NCBI GenBank assembly: GCA_030536255.1
Contig: JAUNQI010000003.1
Location: 1-64,000, forward strand
Source of the DNA: Eubacteriales bacterium
GTDB lineage: Bacteria; Bacillota; Clostridia; Oscillospirales; Oscillospiraceae
Direction: 5' to 3'
Length of the DNA: 64,000 nt
The notes under the pieces are model-generated. The model saw nothing but the letters and a program-made list of their open reading frames with translations, was not told where the DNA came from and did not search any database. Position 1 is the first letter of the stretch. Each line of letters starts with the position of its first letter. The translations under genes were made by a program, and so were the position numbers. This document shows, one piece after another, positions 17,187-27,050 of this stretch.

Positions 17187-20100
17187 TTATACAGTAACAA
17201 TATTGACGTATACATTGTTTGTATCTTCTTTGACCGTATAAGTAACCGTAAGCGTTCCGGAAGCTTCATCATAGGTATAATCCGTGTATGAAAGCTCAGA
17301 ACCATTTGCAGATACAGAACCAGGCTTATACGTTGTGGGATCATTGAATGTGATAACAACAGAAACCATTTCACCTGCCACACCCGTTGCAGGAGTGGAG
17401 TATGTAATCAGAGAGCTATCATTTGAAGATACAGCAACAGTCTTAACCTCAGCAAATTCAACTTCCGTTGTAACTGCCTTGTTGGGCATGATGAAGCTGT
17501 AAACCTCGCCGTCCGTCTCCGTATTCACGGTGAGATATGTGGGAGATCCGGCATCACCCGTAAATGCCTTGACAGATTTAATCTTATAACCGGTCTTAGC
17601 ATTCGTTACAGTGATCTTCTGCTCTTCATATGCCTGAAGTGGAGACGGCTCAACCGTACCCGCTACGGAAATCTTATAATCGCTGCTGTTCTTCAGAATC
17701 GTATAGCTGGTATCTACCTTGGTCGGAGTCAGCATAATAAGGAAGTTCACCTTATCATAAGATACATCTGTTTCTCTGAGCTTATACGTATACTTACCAC
17801 TGTTTGCAGTAAGAAGCTCATCAGTGTGAGAAAGACCTGTCCAGCGCGCAATATATACCATTGGCTTTTCGTTAGAATCTTTCTGGTATTCATAGCCATC
17901 CGGAATCTTAAAGTCTGCCGTCATCGTATATCCGACTCTGGCATTGTCAGTTTCCACACCATTGACAACAGCTCTTACCTTCGGGGCCTCAGCTCCGTTA
18001 GACATAACTGCCGAGCTGCCGGAAATGTCGATAGCCTGACCATCAACCTTAAACGTAACCTTTATGGTCACCTTTTCAGACGGCATCGTAAACTCCTGAT
18101 AATCGCCGGAAGAATCTGTTCCAGGTGTAGGCGTAACACTAGGTGTAGTTGTAACAGTATCTAAAATATAGCCTGCTTTCGGTGAAAGATAAAATCTTAC
18201 AGTATCACCCGAGAAAGCCTTACTTGCGTTATTAAACGTCCCGTAAGAGTCTTTAACCTTAATTGTAATATCACCGTCTTTAACACTCTTTGCAATAGCA
18301 AAAACATTGTTGCCGGTTACCCACGCCGGTGTAACAGTGACATCGTTAGGAGGCATTACGAAGGAAATGTGGGTATCTCCAGTAACAAGAGATACAGGCG
18401 TGGAGGATGCGCCCTTTGCATAGGTTGCCTTTGTATCAGACGGAGTACTGCTGAGAGCGAAACCGGAATTCGGATTTGCAACGATATAAACCGTTTGACC
18501 TGCAGACGCTCTGGTGATTTTTTTGTTTTCCGTATCGCTGCTGCTGAAGTATATGGAACCACCGTTTCCATTGGTTGACGGCTTTGCGGTACTAAGGGCA
18601 TACGTCCTTGAGTACATTGCGTAAACATCAACTCCGGAGGCATTATCCGGCATCTTGAAGGAATAGGTATTGTCTTTCTTTGTAACTGCAAGACGATTTG
18701 CAGCAACAGAAGGATCCGCACCGGCCTTTACGACGATCACATTGCTGAGACCGTAATTATTCTTTGCCGTTACCGTTGCAACAACCTGAGTGTTCTTGGC
18801 GGCCTTTGTATTGCTGACACCGTCAACCTTATAGGAGATCGAACCAGCATCAGTAAGAGTATGAGAATAATCTCCGGATGCATTGAAGTAATAGTAATCA
18901 ATAAACTTGGAATTAATGGGGAAAAGAGGAGTCTCTTCAAATGTAACATCAACGGTCACATCGTAATTCGGCATCTTGAAAGAGTAAGTTCCGTCAGAGT
19001 TCTGCTTAAGAGTAGTGGTGGAGCCGTTAAATGTATACTTCACAAGCTGAGCGGAATAACCGGTCTTCGGATAGAACTTCAGGACTACGTTATCACCGTA
19101 GCAGGCACGTTCCACGGCTTCATCGTTAACCATAGTCTCAAAGGTACCGGAATTCAGATGCACAACATTGCGGGTAATCAGGAAGCCCTTGCTGTAAACA
19201 ACTTCTACGTTTACGTCACAGGGAGGCATCGTAAACGAGGTGCCGTTTGTAACAACATTTGCGTTATTGTCCGCACGGGTAACATTAATAGACTTCAGCG
19301 CATAGCCGGCCTTGGCTCCGCCGATAATCTTGATTCCCTTACCGGCATCCGCGCGGGTAACAGTCTTATCACTCAGCGTAGCATAAGGAAGACCTTCCGT
19401 GCTGGAATACTTCAGGTTGATCGCATAGCCGGACTGAGTAGAAGCAGAAGAGCTGCTCGGAGCGGTATTGATTACAGAGCTTACAACAGGTATATAAAGA
19501 GACTGACCTGCATATATCGTGTTCAGATTCGTTTTGCTGTTCAGGCCGTTGATCAGCGTGGCATTGGCAGCATAGCTGGTACCGTAGTTATTGCAGATGC
19601 TGGTCATCGTCTCACCGCTGGAAACAACATGATTGACAACCGCATAGAATCCGCCGCCGGTAGGAGCCTTTGTAGAAGGAACATAAATCGTCTTTCCTGC
19701 CCAGACATTGTTCGCATTGGAAATGCTATTCATGCCAAGGATCATGGACGCATACTGACCGTAACTCGTTCCGTAAGTATTGCAGATGGAAGCGAGCGTC
19801 TCGCCATACTGCACAACATGAGGAATGAGGTAGAAAGCCACATTATAATTGGAAAGATTTCCGCTTACAGTGCTGGTAGAGGTCGTTGTCGTAGTCGTTC
19901 CTCCCACCGTTGTAGATGTAGTAACGGTAGTCGTAGTGGAACTCGTTGCCTTTACCGTAGCAGCAACAGCATTACTGGCCGGAAGCTTTACAACCTGACC
20001 AACTGTAAGTCTGTTGAGCTGAATTTCCGTCGTAAAATTATTCAGAATCATGATGGCGTTCTTGCACTGATAATAGTCCAAGCCATGCGCCTTGCAGATC

Positions 20101-20234
20101 TTGAAAAGGTAATCTCCATCCTTAACCGGATAGGAGAGCACATCATCTGCACTTGCCGTGCTTACAAAGCCCGTGAACAAGGACGCCACAAGGACCATGC
20201 AGAGCACCATACTGAGAAACCGCTTATTCTTCAT
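17187..20234 (-). CDS. Large secreted protein with three LysM domains and InlB-type repeats
   Basis: The protein has 1015 residues. A Sec signal peptide occupies residues 1-29 (cleavage near ASA-DD). LysM domains lie at about 36-86, 139-187 and 202-250, the first two separated by a Thr/Ser-rich linker (about 99-122). About eight copies follow of a roughly 80-residue beta-rich unit ending in S-F-x-M-P-x-x-D-V-x-V-x-V-x-F, as in divergent InlB B-repeat domains. No LPXTG anchor or transmembrane tail is seen, so the LysM domains should hold it to peptidoglycan. It has its own strong promoter, an AAGGAGG site and a terminator, so it forms a single-gene unit, probably abundant. Binding partner is unknown. 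Confidence 0.88.
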   Translation of the reverse strand: MKNKRFLSMVLCMVLVASLFTGFVSTASADDVLSYPVKDGDYLFKICKAHGLDYYQCKNAIMILNNFTTEIQLNRLTVGQVVKLPASNAVAATVKATSSTTTTVTTSTTVGGTTTTTTSTSTVSGNLSNYNVAFYLIPHVVQYGETLASICNTYGTSYGQYASMILGMNSISNANNVWAGKTIYVPSTKAPTGGGFYAVVNHVVSSGETMTSICNNYGTSYAANATLINGLNSKTNLNTIYAGQSLYIPVVSSVINTAPSSSSASTQSGYAINLKYSSTEGLPYATLSDKTVTRADAGKGIKIIGGAKAGYALKSINVTRADNNANVVTNGTSFTMPPCDVNVEVVYSKGFLITRNVVHLNSGTFETMVNDEAVERACYGDNVVLKFYPKTGYSAQLVKYTFNGSTTTLKQNSDGTYSFKMPNYDVTVDVTFEETPLFPINSKFIDYYYFNASGDYSHTLTDAGSISYKVDGVSNTKAAKNTQVVATVTAKNNYGLSNVIVVKAGADPSVAANRLAVTKKDNTYSFKMPDNASGVDVYAMYSRTYALSTAKPSTNGNGGSIYFSSSDTENKKITRASAGQTVYIVANPNSGFALSSTPSDTKATYAKGASSTPVSLVTGDTHISFVMPPNDVTVTPAWVTGNNVFAIAKSVKDGDITIKVKDSYGTFNNASKAFSGDTVRFYLSPKAGYILDTVTTTPSVTPTPGTDSSGDYQEFTMPSEKVTIKVTFKVDGQAIDISGSSAVMSNGAEAPKVRAVVNGVETDNARVGYTMTADFKIPDGYEYQKDSNEKPMVYIARWTGLSHTDELLTANSGKYTYKLRETDVSYDKVNFLIMLTPTKVDTSYTILKNSSDYKISVAGTVEPSPLQAYEEQKITVTNAKTGYKIKSVKAFTGDAGSPTYLTVNTETDGEVYSFIMPNKAVTTEVEFAEVKTVAVSSNDSSLITYSTPATGVAGEMVSVVITFNDPTTYKPGSVSANGSELSYTDYTYDEASGTLTVTYTVKEDTNNVYVNIVTV

Positions 20235-20309
20235 TATAGATCCTCCTTATATACTTAAATTCCGCAAAATGGTATAAATTTCCTCAGCGGAACTAATATA
20301 TCGTTTAGT

Positions 20310-20338
20310 ATAATACAACAAATAAAAGGTAATTGCAA
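20310..20338 (-). promoter_or_regulatory. Sigma-70-type promoter of the LysM surface-protein gene
   Basis: On the minus strand, TTGCAA (20338-20333) and TATTAT (20315-20310) are separated by 17 bases. They lie about 75 bases before the LysM gene start. The surrounding 20235-20473 interval has no other recognised element. Confidence 0.7.
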
Positions 20339-20473
20339 CAAAAAATTTCAACTTATTTCAAAAAAGTATCAACGTGAACTAACGGGCATTATTTCCTGCC
20401 TCAGCAGTTCAAACTAATAGCAGCAAATGCCTGAAAATATTTTCATTTAAAATATGTTTCAAAAGTAAAGAGC

Positions 20474-21514
20474 TTATCCTTTCCTTGCAAGCAAAGAATA
20501 CATCCAGGAAAAAGGATACAATAGCTTCATCCGATATGCCAGGCTCAGCAATCTGACAGCTTCTCTCTGAAAAAAAGGTAGCTTCTTGATATTTTCTGCC
20601 TTCCTTCCGAAGATGAATGGATTGGACCGAACGCTCGGATAGTACTGAGCGATATACTGATAACAGAAATTACAGATCCTTTTCCGAACATCCTTTCCAT
20701 AATTTTTGTACATCTCTGTAACAAAGCATGCCAGAGAATTCATCACAAAGTATTCAGCTATATCTTTTTTTACCGGATCCGAAATGTATTTATCCAAAAG
20801 CTCTGCAGCATTTATCATCCCATGATAAGGAATATTGGGATTCTCTTTCCCCTCAAAAACTTTTGTCATTGTAGAGCCTGCGCGCTGAACTCTGTGATAA
20901 TATAAATATTCATCTACAATAGCAACTTTATTCGCCAGAAGGTTTGTCAGGATTCCATGAGGGGTATCCTCCATCTGTTCCCCCTCACTGAACCGGATCT
21001 CATAATCTTCAAGAAACTTTTTTCTCATGATGCCGGAATGGGCACTGTTATGAAAAGAATAAACATATTCCGGCTCAAATTCTATTGTTCTTTCGCCAAT
21101 ATCACAGGCATGCCAGGCAGACTCGATCGTATCCGAAAAATCAGCAATAGAACATTTTGCCATATCTGCACTGCTGTTTTTTGCCGCATCATAAAGCTTG
21201 CGGAGATACGACGGATCAAGCAGATCATCCGAATCTACAAAAGCAATATATTCCCCTTTTGCATACTTCATCGCCAGATTCCGGGCTGCAGACTGTCCGC
21301 TGTTCTCCTCATAATACGCGTGAATGATTGACGGATAGCTGCAAACAAAATCATCGATCACAGTCTGAGTATTATCGGTACTCCCATCATTCACAATGAT
21401 GATCTCATAGTCATCAAATGTCTGGTTCAGCACAGAATGAACAGCATCCGATAAATAATCCTGTACATTGTATGCAGGAATAATAACCGATATGGTCGGT
21501 TCTTTATCATTCAT
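20474..21514 (-). CDS. GT2 glycosyltransferase
   Basis: This family 2 glycosyltransferase has about 346 residues. ISVIIPAYNVQDYLSDAV and IIVNDGSTDNT form the nucleotide-sugar fold. YIAFVDSDDLLDPSYL carries the metal-binding DSD, and EGEQMEDTPHG is in the acceptor part. The start is ATG 21514 (MNDKEP), four bases after the stop of the upstream membrane-protein gene. The longer frame from 21586 would overlap that gene by about 70 bases. The C-terminal third is basic and may lie on the membrane. It probably builds a surface polysaccharide or glycolipid. Confidence 0.88.
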   Translation of the reverse strand: MNDKEPTISVIIPAYNVQDYLSDAVHSVLNQTFDDYEIIIVNDGSTDNTQTVIDDFVCSYPSIIHAYYEENSGQSAARNLAMKYAKGEYIAFVDSDDLLDPSYLRKLYDAAKNSSADMAKCSIADFSDTIESAWHACDIGERTIEFEPEYVYSFHNSAHSGIMRKKFLEDYEIRFSEGEQMEDTPHGILTNLLANKVAIVDEYLYYHRVQRAGSTMTKVFEGKENPNIPYHGMINAAELLDKYISDPVKKDIAEYFVMNSLACFVTEMYKNYGKDVRKRICNFCYQYIAQYYPSVRSNPFIFGRKAENIKKLPFFQREAVRLLSLAYRMKLLYPFSWMYSLLARKG

Positions 21515-21518
21515 CTTT

Positions 21519-23681
21519 TTACACCTTTTCGACTTTCCAAAGCTCTCTTCCCTCTGCCTCAACGCGCTTGAACCCATAATCCTCAAGATTTTCTACTGCG
21601 GAAGGTCCATTAAAAAGCACATAATCCACTTCCAGCTTCTCAAGAAGAGAACGAAGATATTCCCCGTCCTCAACGGAAGAATAATTATTCATAAACCAGC
21701 TGGCGCTGGTTTTCTCATCAATATTCCATGTTTCCGAATCATAATTTCGAACTGGCATTGCCATAATAATATCTGAAGAAAACTGTCTGATCTCAAAGGG
21801 ACGGTTAAAGCAGAACAAAAGGCGGGGCCGTTCTTCCTCTTCCCAATCTTCCAGGACAGCTTCCGCGATTTCCACTGTAGCAGCATTCAAGCCATAGATA
21901 TTATGCCTCAGCTCCGGTCGAACATTTATAAGCTTACCAACATTCTTTGCAAACGGTATTATTGAATACACTGGATCTGTAACCGTATATCGGAAAACTT
22001 CATAGCCGCTTATTATCCCAAAGCCTAATATAGAAATAAGAACACCTCTCTGAATGTTTCCTTCTGTAAGAGTATCCACAATTTCTGTACAAACGACAGC
22101 CGGAAGCAGATAAACAGGAAACAGCCAGAAAATTCGCCAATAAACGATTGGGGTCGTTATTTTTGAAGCCACAAAATCACAAAGAAATGGATTCGCAAAT
22201 GTAATCAGCAGCACAATTGGCACATAGACAAAAATAATTCTCTGATTTCTCGTCCCGCGAAACAAAATATACAGAGCAGACAAACAATACAACACGAATT
22301 GCCAGAAGTCCACCGCATAGAGAAAATTGTCCTTCCAGGAAATGAACTGAGCCTTCAGAGAATTTTTAATCCTGTTACTTTTTTTCAGACTGTCGTGTAA
22401 AGTATCCTCTGCTTCTTTTGGTTCGTCGTCCCTGATTCCTGACAATATATTGTATTCAGTTCCCGCCGATACAGGAATTTCTGCAGAAGTAACCTTGTTT
22501 CCCGAAGTCACTACCTCTGCAGCTACCTGTCCTGCTGATACCCAGTCTTTCGTTGAAATACCACCAAGGGTAGAAAAATACGACGATGCAGAAAAAAAAC
22601 TAAAAAGGGCAAAAACAACTACAGGAATCGCAGCGAGTACAGCCGGAATCCAGACACGCCGAAAATAGCGAAATCTCGTACCGATCAGAATCGCAACTCC
22701 CAGGCTGAAATACAAAACCAGCGGAAAAATAACGCCGATGACAGAAACCTCCACTCCTGCCAGCAAAACCACCGCTATACTGATCCATTCACGATAATTA
22801 AAGCTTTCAATTCTTTCTAGTAATTTCAAGCAGCTTCCAAGAAGCAGTGGAAACATGACCCCGATAAGAATTGCTTTTCCCTCGTACAGGAAACCAGTCA
22901 TCCATGTTCCCGCAGATCCCTCTTTAACACAAAAAAGCTGAAAAACGATATACGAAATAAGGAAAAAAAGTTTTTGAGTATACTTGGTCTTTTCCGTTCT
23001 TTCTTTCCTTGTTTTTTCTGTCTGAACAATATCGAAAACCCAAAGGACAGCTGCCAGATGGGCCAGTAAAAGATTAAAAAGGAAAAATGTTTTGGTTACT
23101 GCTACGGTTGGAAGGCCGGAACATTTTGAAAGAATTGCCAAAAAGAAAGAATATGTCGATCCATTCTCAAAATTAGTAATGGGAGCATTTCTTCTTCCAT
23201 ACCAGGCCATATCATCATTAATTGCCAAAGAATTCTGTGCGAGAGCTTCCATTCCCTTTGTAATATACAGTCCATCATCAGAGGAAGAATAATAGAATCC
23301 CTCACTCATGAAGAAATAGGCTGTAAGAGCAGCAAGAAAAACCAGAACAAGAAAGACATACTTCTTAGAATTTTGGAAAAAAGACCGGACTTCCTCCGAA
23401 TATGGGTAGAGTAAATTCTTTTGTTTTATCCCCGTCATCAAAGCACAAAGCAAAACCAGCGCAAGAATGATGAAAAAACTCCAGAAAAGGAGTGAAAAGC
23501 TCGTTCCCAGACGGTACATTGGATATGCAATCAGGTGGAACAAAGCGAAAATCAGCACAAGTCCCCAGACGTATGATGCAGCAAAACTCCTTTTCCATCC
23601 AATGATCCGTAGAAAATAATCCCCGGACAAATGGCAGACTACAGAAACTGCAATTATCAGAAGAATACCCTTAATAATCAT
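21519..23681 (-). CDS. Large polytopic membrane protein, DUF6077-like
   Basis: The protein has about 720 residues, with some 12-14 membrane helices over the first 600 and a soluble C-terminal domain (about 600-720, ending VDYVLFNGPSAVENLEDYGF then ELWKVEKV). The arrangement recalls membrane-embedded GT-C transferases and DUF6077 proteins found beside GT2 genes in Clostridia. I see no definite catalytic motif, so activity is unproven. The chosen start is ATG 23681 (AAGGA nine bases upstream) over TTG 23687. The next gene (GT2) follows after four bases, so the two are probably co-translated and work on the same glycan. Confidence 0.7.
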   Translation of the reverse strand: MIIKGILLIIAVSVVCHLSGDYFLRIIGWKRSFAASYVWGLVLIFALFHLIAYPMYRLGTSFSLLFWSFFIILALVLLCALMTGIKQKNLLYPYSEEVRSFFQNSKKYVFLVLVFLAALTAYFFMSEGFYYSSSDDGLYITKGMEALAQNSLAINDDMAWYGRRNAPITNFENGSTYSFFLAILSKCSGLPTVAVTKTFFLFNLLLAHLAAVLWVFDIVQTEKTRKERTEKTKYTQKLFFLISYIVFQLFCVKEGSAGTWMTGFLYEGKAILIGVMFPLLLGSCLKLLERIESFNYREWISIAVVLLAGVEVSVIGVIFPLVLYFSLGVAILIGTRFRYFRRVWIPAVLAAIPVVVFALFSFFSASSYFSTLGGISTKDWVSAGQVAAEVVTSGNKVTSAEIPVSAGTEYNILSGIRDDEPKEAEDTLHDSLKKSNRIKNSLKAQFISWKDNFLYAVDFWQFVLYCLSALYILFRGTRNQRIIFVYVPIVLLITFANPFLCDFVASKITTPIVYWRIFWLFPVYLLPAVVCTEIVDTLTEGNIQRGVLISILGFGIISGYEVFRYTVTDPVYSIIPFAKNVGKLINVRPELRHNIYGLNAATVEIAEAVLEDWEEEERPRLLFCFNRPFEIRQFSSDIIMAMPVRNYDSETWNIDEKTSASWFMNNYSSVEDGEYLRSLLEKLEVDYVLFNGPSAVENLEDYGFKRVEAEGRELWKVEKV

Positions 23682-23713
23682 ATACAATAATCCTTAAACA
23701 TGGCTGAATATTT

Positions 23714-25450
23714 TTATTTCCCATTCTCAGCCAGAAATTCAGATAAACGTGTTTCGGAAAGATGATCCTGACTGAAATTAATATCCCAGTAATTTCCCGT
23801 AAGAGAATAGCTGCTGAAATCCCGGGCATCGCCGTCAATCCTATATTCTCTGGATGCAATTACTCCATTACCATCGCTGAACCTCGCGTCATAATAGTAA
23901 TACCGCGGCTCAGTACTGTCCTCAGAAACATTATATACTTCGGGAACAGAGAAGTTTTCATCATCTATCCCATAAGCAGAAAGAACCGTGGAAAAAAAGT
24001 TTTCGTGGCTGACAGGCGCCTCTGAAACTTGAACGGCACCATTTTGACCAGCAGGCTTGACCAGCATCAGGCAAGACTTTTCTTCGTCTATTTCCAGTTC
24101 ACTGTTTCCATATGAATTTCCATGATCTGCAAGGATGATAATCGTAGAAGCATCGTATATCTTCAGACTCTTCATCTCATTAATAAAAGCTGAGATAATT
24201 TTAAAGGTTCCTCGTAGGGCCCTTACCGGTTCAACGTCCTCCAGTAAATTGACATTTTCATCAATGAAGCAGTCCCCATGCGGACCCCACAAATGATAAA
24301 GGCGGAAAGAATCAGAATAATTATCATAAAGCGTTAATCCGTCTTTTTCAAAGTTGGTATAAAAGTCATAATCCTGAAATTCAATTGCTATATCTGACGG
24401 ATCCTTACGAACCAAATGATTTAATATAATAATATTATACTCAAAACGGGTTTTGAATAGGTACGGCATGCATTTATACCCTGAAATATGGAGCATTTGC
24501 TTAATCAGAACATATGGGCGGATAATATCGAGAGACTTCCCGTTGAAAGTCCTGAAATTGTCGATCTGGTTTCTTGCCTCACCGTCAAAATAAATAGGAT
24601 CTGTAAATACCCGGACATCCGCTCCGATGTTTTTCATATCCGACAGAAATGTGCTTTCGCCAAACGCAGATATCAGATACTCATTAAACGGTACGTCATA
24701 GTAGCATCGCTTACCGGAGAGGAGATATACAATGGAAGGATATGTCCTGCTATATGTGGAAATACAGTCAGGATAATATGTAAAGCCATCAAAATCATCA
24801 AGCATATCCGGCTGATCTGCAAGAGCCTGCTCCATATAAGCTCCGCTGCAGGCATCTACAACAAATACAATAACATTGTTCTCAGAGGACAATGTATATT
24901 CTCCATCAGCCGACAGATATCCCGCATTTTCGTAGTCCGCCTCAGGCATAGAAATAACAGATGAAATCAATCCTGAAGTCTGAATAAAAATCATTGCGAC
25001 AGAAAGGAAAATAAGAACAGAAACATATTTCTCACCAATTTCCTTTTTCTGCATATACCTGGACAAGAGAAAGATACAGGCAAATACAAAGAGCCAAATG
25101 GCAAGATTCATAATTTTCAACTGTGGAGTAAAAACTACTTCACGGCCGTCCAGCAGAATCAAGTGGTCGTTTAAAAACAATTCCTGAATGTATGCGCATA
25201 CCCCAAGTCCAAAAACAAGTGTGTTTATCCAGAAGAAGATCTTTTCTGGCAGAAAAAATTCAAAAACAGTCAGCAATATTACAACGATCAGAGAAAAAAG
25301 AAAAACTATCCACCATGTTTGAGAAAAAGGAAGCGAAAAATCGTTATAATTTGCAACGTATACTTCCATAGAAGAGAAAAAGCAGACTGTTAAAATGGTA
25401 AACAGATTTATAAAAAACGAATAAAATCTCTTTTTCATCGCAGATATCAC
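23714..25450 (-). CDS. Sulfatase-like membrane protein (alkaline phosphatase superfamily)
   Basis: The 578 residues contain about five N-terminal membrane helices and then an extracellular hydrolase/transferase domain. The domain starts NNVIVFVVDACSGAYM, has a candidate Thr nucleophile in STYSRTYPSIVYLLSG, and a metal motif IIILADHGNSYGNSE. It is built like LTA synthases but is divergent, and resembles the protein at 45128-46768 more than the one at 15103-17049. A transfer or removal of phosphoglycerol or phosphoethanolamine on a surface glycan is likely. Its start overlaps the stop of the acyltransferase gene by four bases. Confidence 0.8.
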   Translation of the reverse strand: MISAMKKRFYSFFINLFTILTVCFFSSMEVYVANYNDFSLPFSQTWWIVFLFSLIVVILLTVFEFFLPEKIFFWINTLVFGLGVCAYIQELFLNDHLILLDGREVVFTPQLKIMNLAIWLFVFACIFLLSRYMQKKEIGEKYVSVLIFLSVAMIFIQTSGLISSVISMPEADYENAGYLSADGEYTLSSENNVIVFVVDACSGAYMEQALADQPDMLDDFDGFTYYPDCISTYSRTYPSIVYLLSGKRCYYDVPFNEYLISAFGESTFLSDMKNIGADVRVFTDPIYFDGEARNQIDNFRTFNGKSLDIIRPYVLIKQMLHISGYKCMPYLFKTRFEYNIIILNHLVRKDPSDIAIEFQDYDFYTNFEKDGLTLYDNYSDSFRLYHLWGPHGDCFIDENVNLLEDVEPVRALRGTFKIISAFINEMKSLKIYDASTIIILADHGNSYGNSELEIDEEKSCLMLVKPAGQNGAVQVSEAPVSHENFFSTVLSAYGIDDENFSVPEVYNVSEDSTEPRYYYYDARFSDGNGVIASREYRIDGDARDFSSYSLTGNYWDINFSQDHLSETRLSEFLAENGK

Positions 25451-26568
25451 CTACCTAACTGTTTTCTGAAATTACATCCCAAACCCAGCAGTTTCCAAAG
25501 ATTTGTAATAGCCCAAGATGCCGCATAGGAGAGGAGAACCAGTACCATATAGCAAGGAATTGCCCACTTCGGTGCAAACACAACTTTGACTGCAGGATAG
25601 AAATAATAGCAGAAAAACGTATGAATCAGCCAAAGATTGGTACTTTCCTTTCCCAGGGACAGGAACACTTTTCTTAGAGTCTTCATTCTGTTCACAAGAT
25701 CCATGCTGCAAACGATCAAAACGGGAATATAAAATATGTCCGCCTTTTCTCCGAAAAGGGACTGCCGGAAATAGACCACCGCTATCCAGATAAGGACATC
25801 GGAGACAGGATTCAGTAAACCGTGCTTTTTCAAATCCGCATTCAAGCGATCCAGCAAAGCGTTTTCTGCCGCAACCGCCCCCATCCAAAAGCACGCAACA
25901 TATGGGCTTTCCTGGCAGGCAAAGGTTTTAAAGAGGGCATTATCCTCTAGTCTGGAAAAGATTCTAATTTGGGGTAGGAACGGCAAAACATCTGTCATAA
26001 GGATACTGCCTATAATTACAAGAAAAATATTGACTGATGCATGTCTGTTTTCAACAACTCTGCGCACAATTGGAAAAGATACAAGAGCAACAAGATAACT
26101 ACGCAGAAACCACCATTCCAGATTAAAAGTTGCACGCATTCCGACAAAATTTGCAGCAAACTCCGGAAGACTAAAAGTTCTGAAGCGTGAGCAGATCATC
26201 GTATTCGTACAATAGTCTGGCTGAACTGAAAAGAAAAGGAAACCAACAGGAATAAAAATCAGAAAAACTTTCCAGTATGCCTTATAAAGATTCTTTACCT
26301 TGCCGATGAAATCATACCGTTTCCCTTTTGAAGCAATATACGTTCCATATCCCCCTGCAAAAAAGAAAAACGACTCACATATTTTTCCGAAACGACCAAA
26401 ATATACAACGGACGGCATACCATCTACAGAAAACAGATACTTCAGTCCATCTTCCGGGATATTCTCCGGAAAAGCCCAGAGATGATGAAGGATCATCAAA
26501 AGCACTCCGATCGCCTTTATAATCTTTGTATCATCGCGAGTGAGGAACTTATCCGTTTCAGTGTTCAC
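25447..26568 (-). CDS. Acyltransferase family 3 membrane protein (OafA/YrhL-like)
   Basis: The 373 residues have about ten membrane helices. The N-terminal KAIGVLLMILHHLWAF contains the family's essential His. FFFAGGYGTYIASKGKRYDF and an FNLEWWFLRSYL segment follow. These proteins transfer acetyl or other acyl groups across the membrane to exported polysaccharides. The start is GTG 26568 with GGGAGGAG nine bases upstream. It is the first gene of the run continuing into the sulfatase-like gene (ATGA overlap) and the DUF6077-like gene. Confidence 0.85.
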   Translation of the reverse strand: MNTETDKFLTRDDTKIIKAIGVLLMILHHLWAFPENIPEDGLKYLFSVDGMPSVVYFGRFGKICESFFFFAGGYGTYIASKGKRYDFIGKVKNLYKAYWKVFLIFIPVGFLFFSVQPDYCTNTMICSRFRTFSLPEFAANFVGMRATFNLEWWFLRSYLVALVSFPIVRRVVENRHASVNIFLVIIGSILMTDVLPFLPQIRIFSRLEDNALFKTFACQESPYVACFWMGAVAAENALLDRLNADLKKHGLLNPVSDVLIWIAVVYFRQSLFGEKADIFYIPVLIVCSMDLVNRMKTLRKVFLSLGKESTNLWLIHTFFCYYFYPAVKVVFAPKWAIPCYMVLVLLSYAASWAITNLWKLLGLGCNFRKQLGR

Positions 26569-26766
26569 TTTCGACTAACTCCTCCCTATCTTACAGAAGA
26601 ATGTCTTTTCCTTCTGCTGTCGTAATCTCATCATAGTATTGAACTTGAAAAAAAAGAATCCATCTCTTAGAATTTCTTATGACATCACAGATTTCCTGAT
26701 TATATATTAAACGACATTTCATCCAAAAAACACTTTAATAAATACTTCTGGATGACATATTTTTAA

Positions 26767-26795
26767 ATCATATCACAGTAAACCGTTGCTTTCAA
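26767..26795 (-). promoter_or_regulatory. Promoter for the acyltransferase/sulfatase-like run
   Basis: Minus-strand TTGAAA (26795-26790), a 17-base spacer and TATGAT (26772-26767). The predicted leader to the GTG at 26568 is about 190 bases. Confidence 0.6.
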
Positions 26796-26913
26796 TGTTT
26801 TTCCATTCATACCTGAGAATAAGTATTATGCCCGCTCTGTATTCTCTGTTTCTGACTAATTCGGAAACTTTTTATTCTTTCATATCATTAATTCGCTTTT
26901 ACAGAAAATGAGC

Positions 26914-26938
26914 CCTGCTTTGTTTTAAGCACAGCAGG
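26914..26938 (-). terminator. Hairpin downstream of metQ
   Basis: A CCTGCT/AGCAGG stem with extra internal pairing is followed on the minus strand by CTCATTTTCTG. It is about 110 bases after the metQ stop. The U-run is poor, so it is only a possible end of the metNIQ transcript. Confidence 0.45.
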
Positions 26939-27050
26939 ACCCATATTATTACAATTCACTTCACTTTTTGGATATTCCCGGCGGAATTTCTATCCGTGAC
27001 CAGAAATATCCTTGCATTTTTTGGAACAAATCGGATAATTTTCAGAATAA

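Larger units (their letters stand above)
26569..27050. other. Intergenic region with promoter, dyad and metQ terminator-like hairpin
   Basis: No gene is supported in this 482-base gap. It holds a promoter for the acyltransferase gene (26767-26795), an inverted repeat TCATCCA/TGGATGA (26719-26725 and 26749-26755) just downstream of the predicted transcription start, and the hairpin after metQ (26914-26938). Confidence 0.6.

Noticed and set aside
18861-20258. 465-codon plus-strand ORF opposite the LysM protein
   Set aside because: It is the antisense shadow of a repeat-rich coding gene; composition is Arg/Ile-rich and it has no domain or ribosome binding site.
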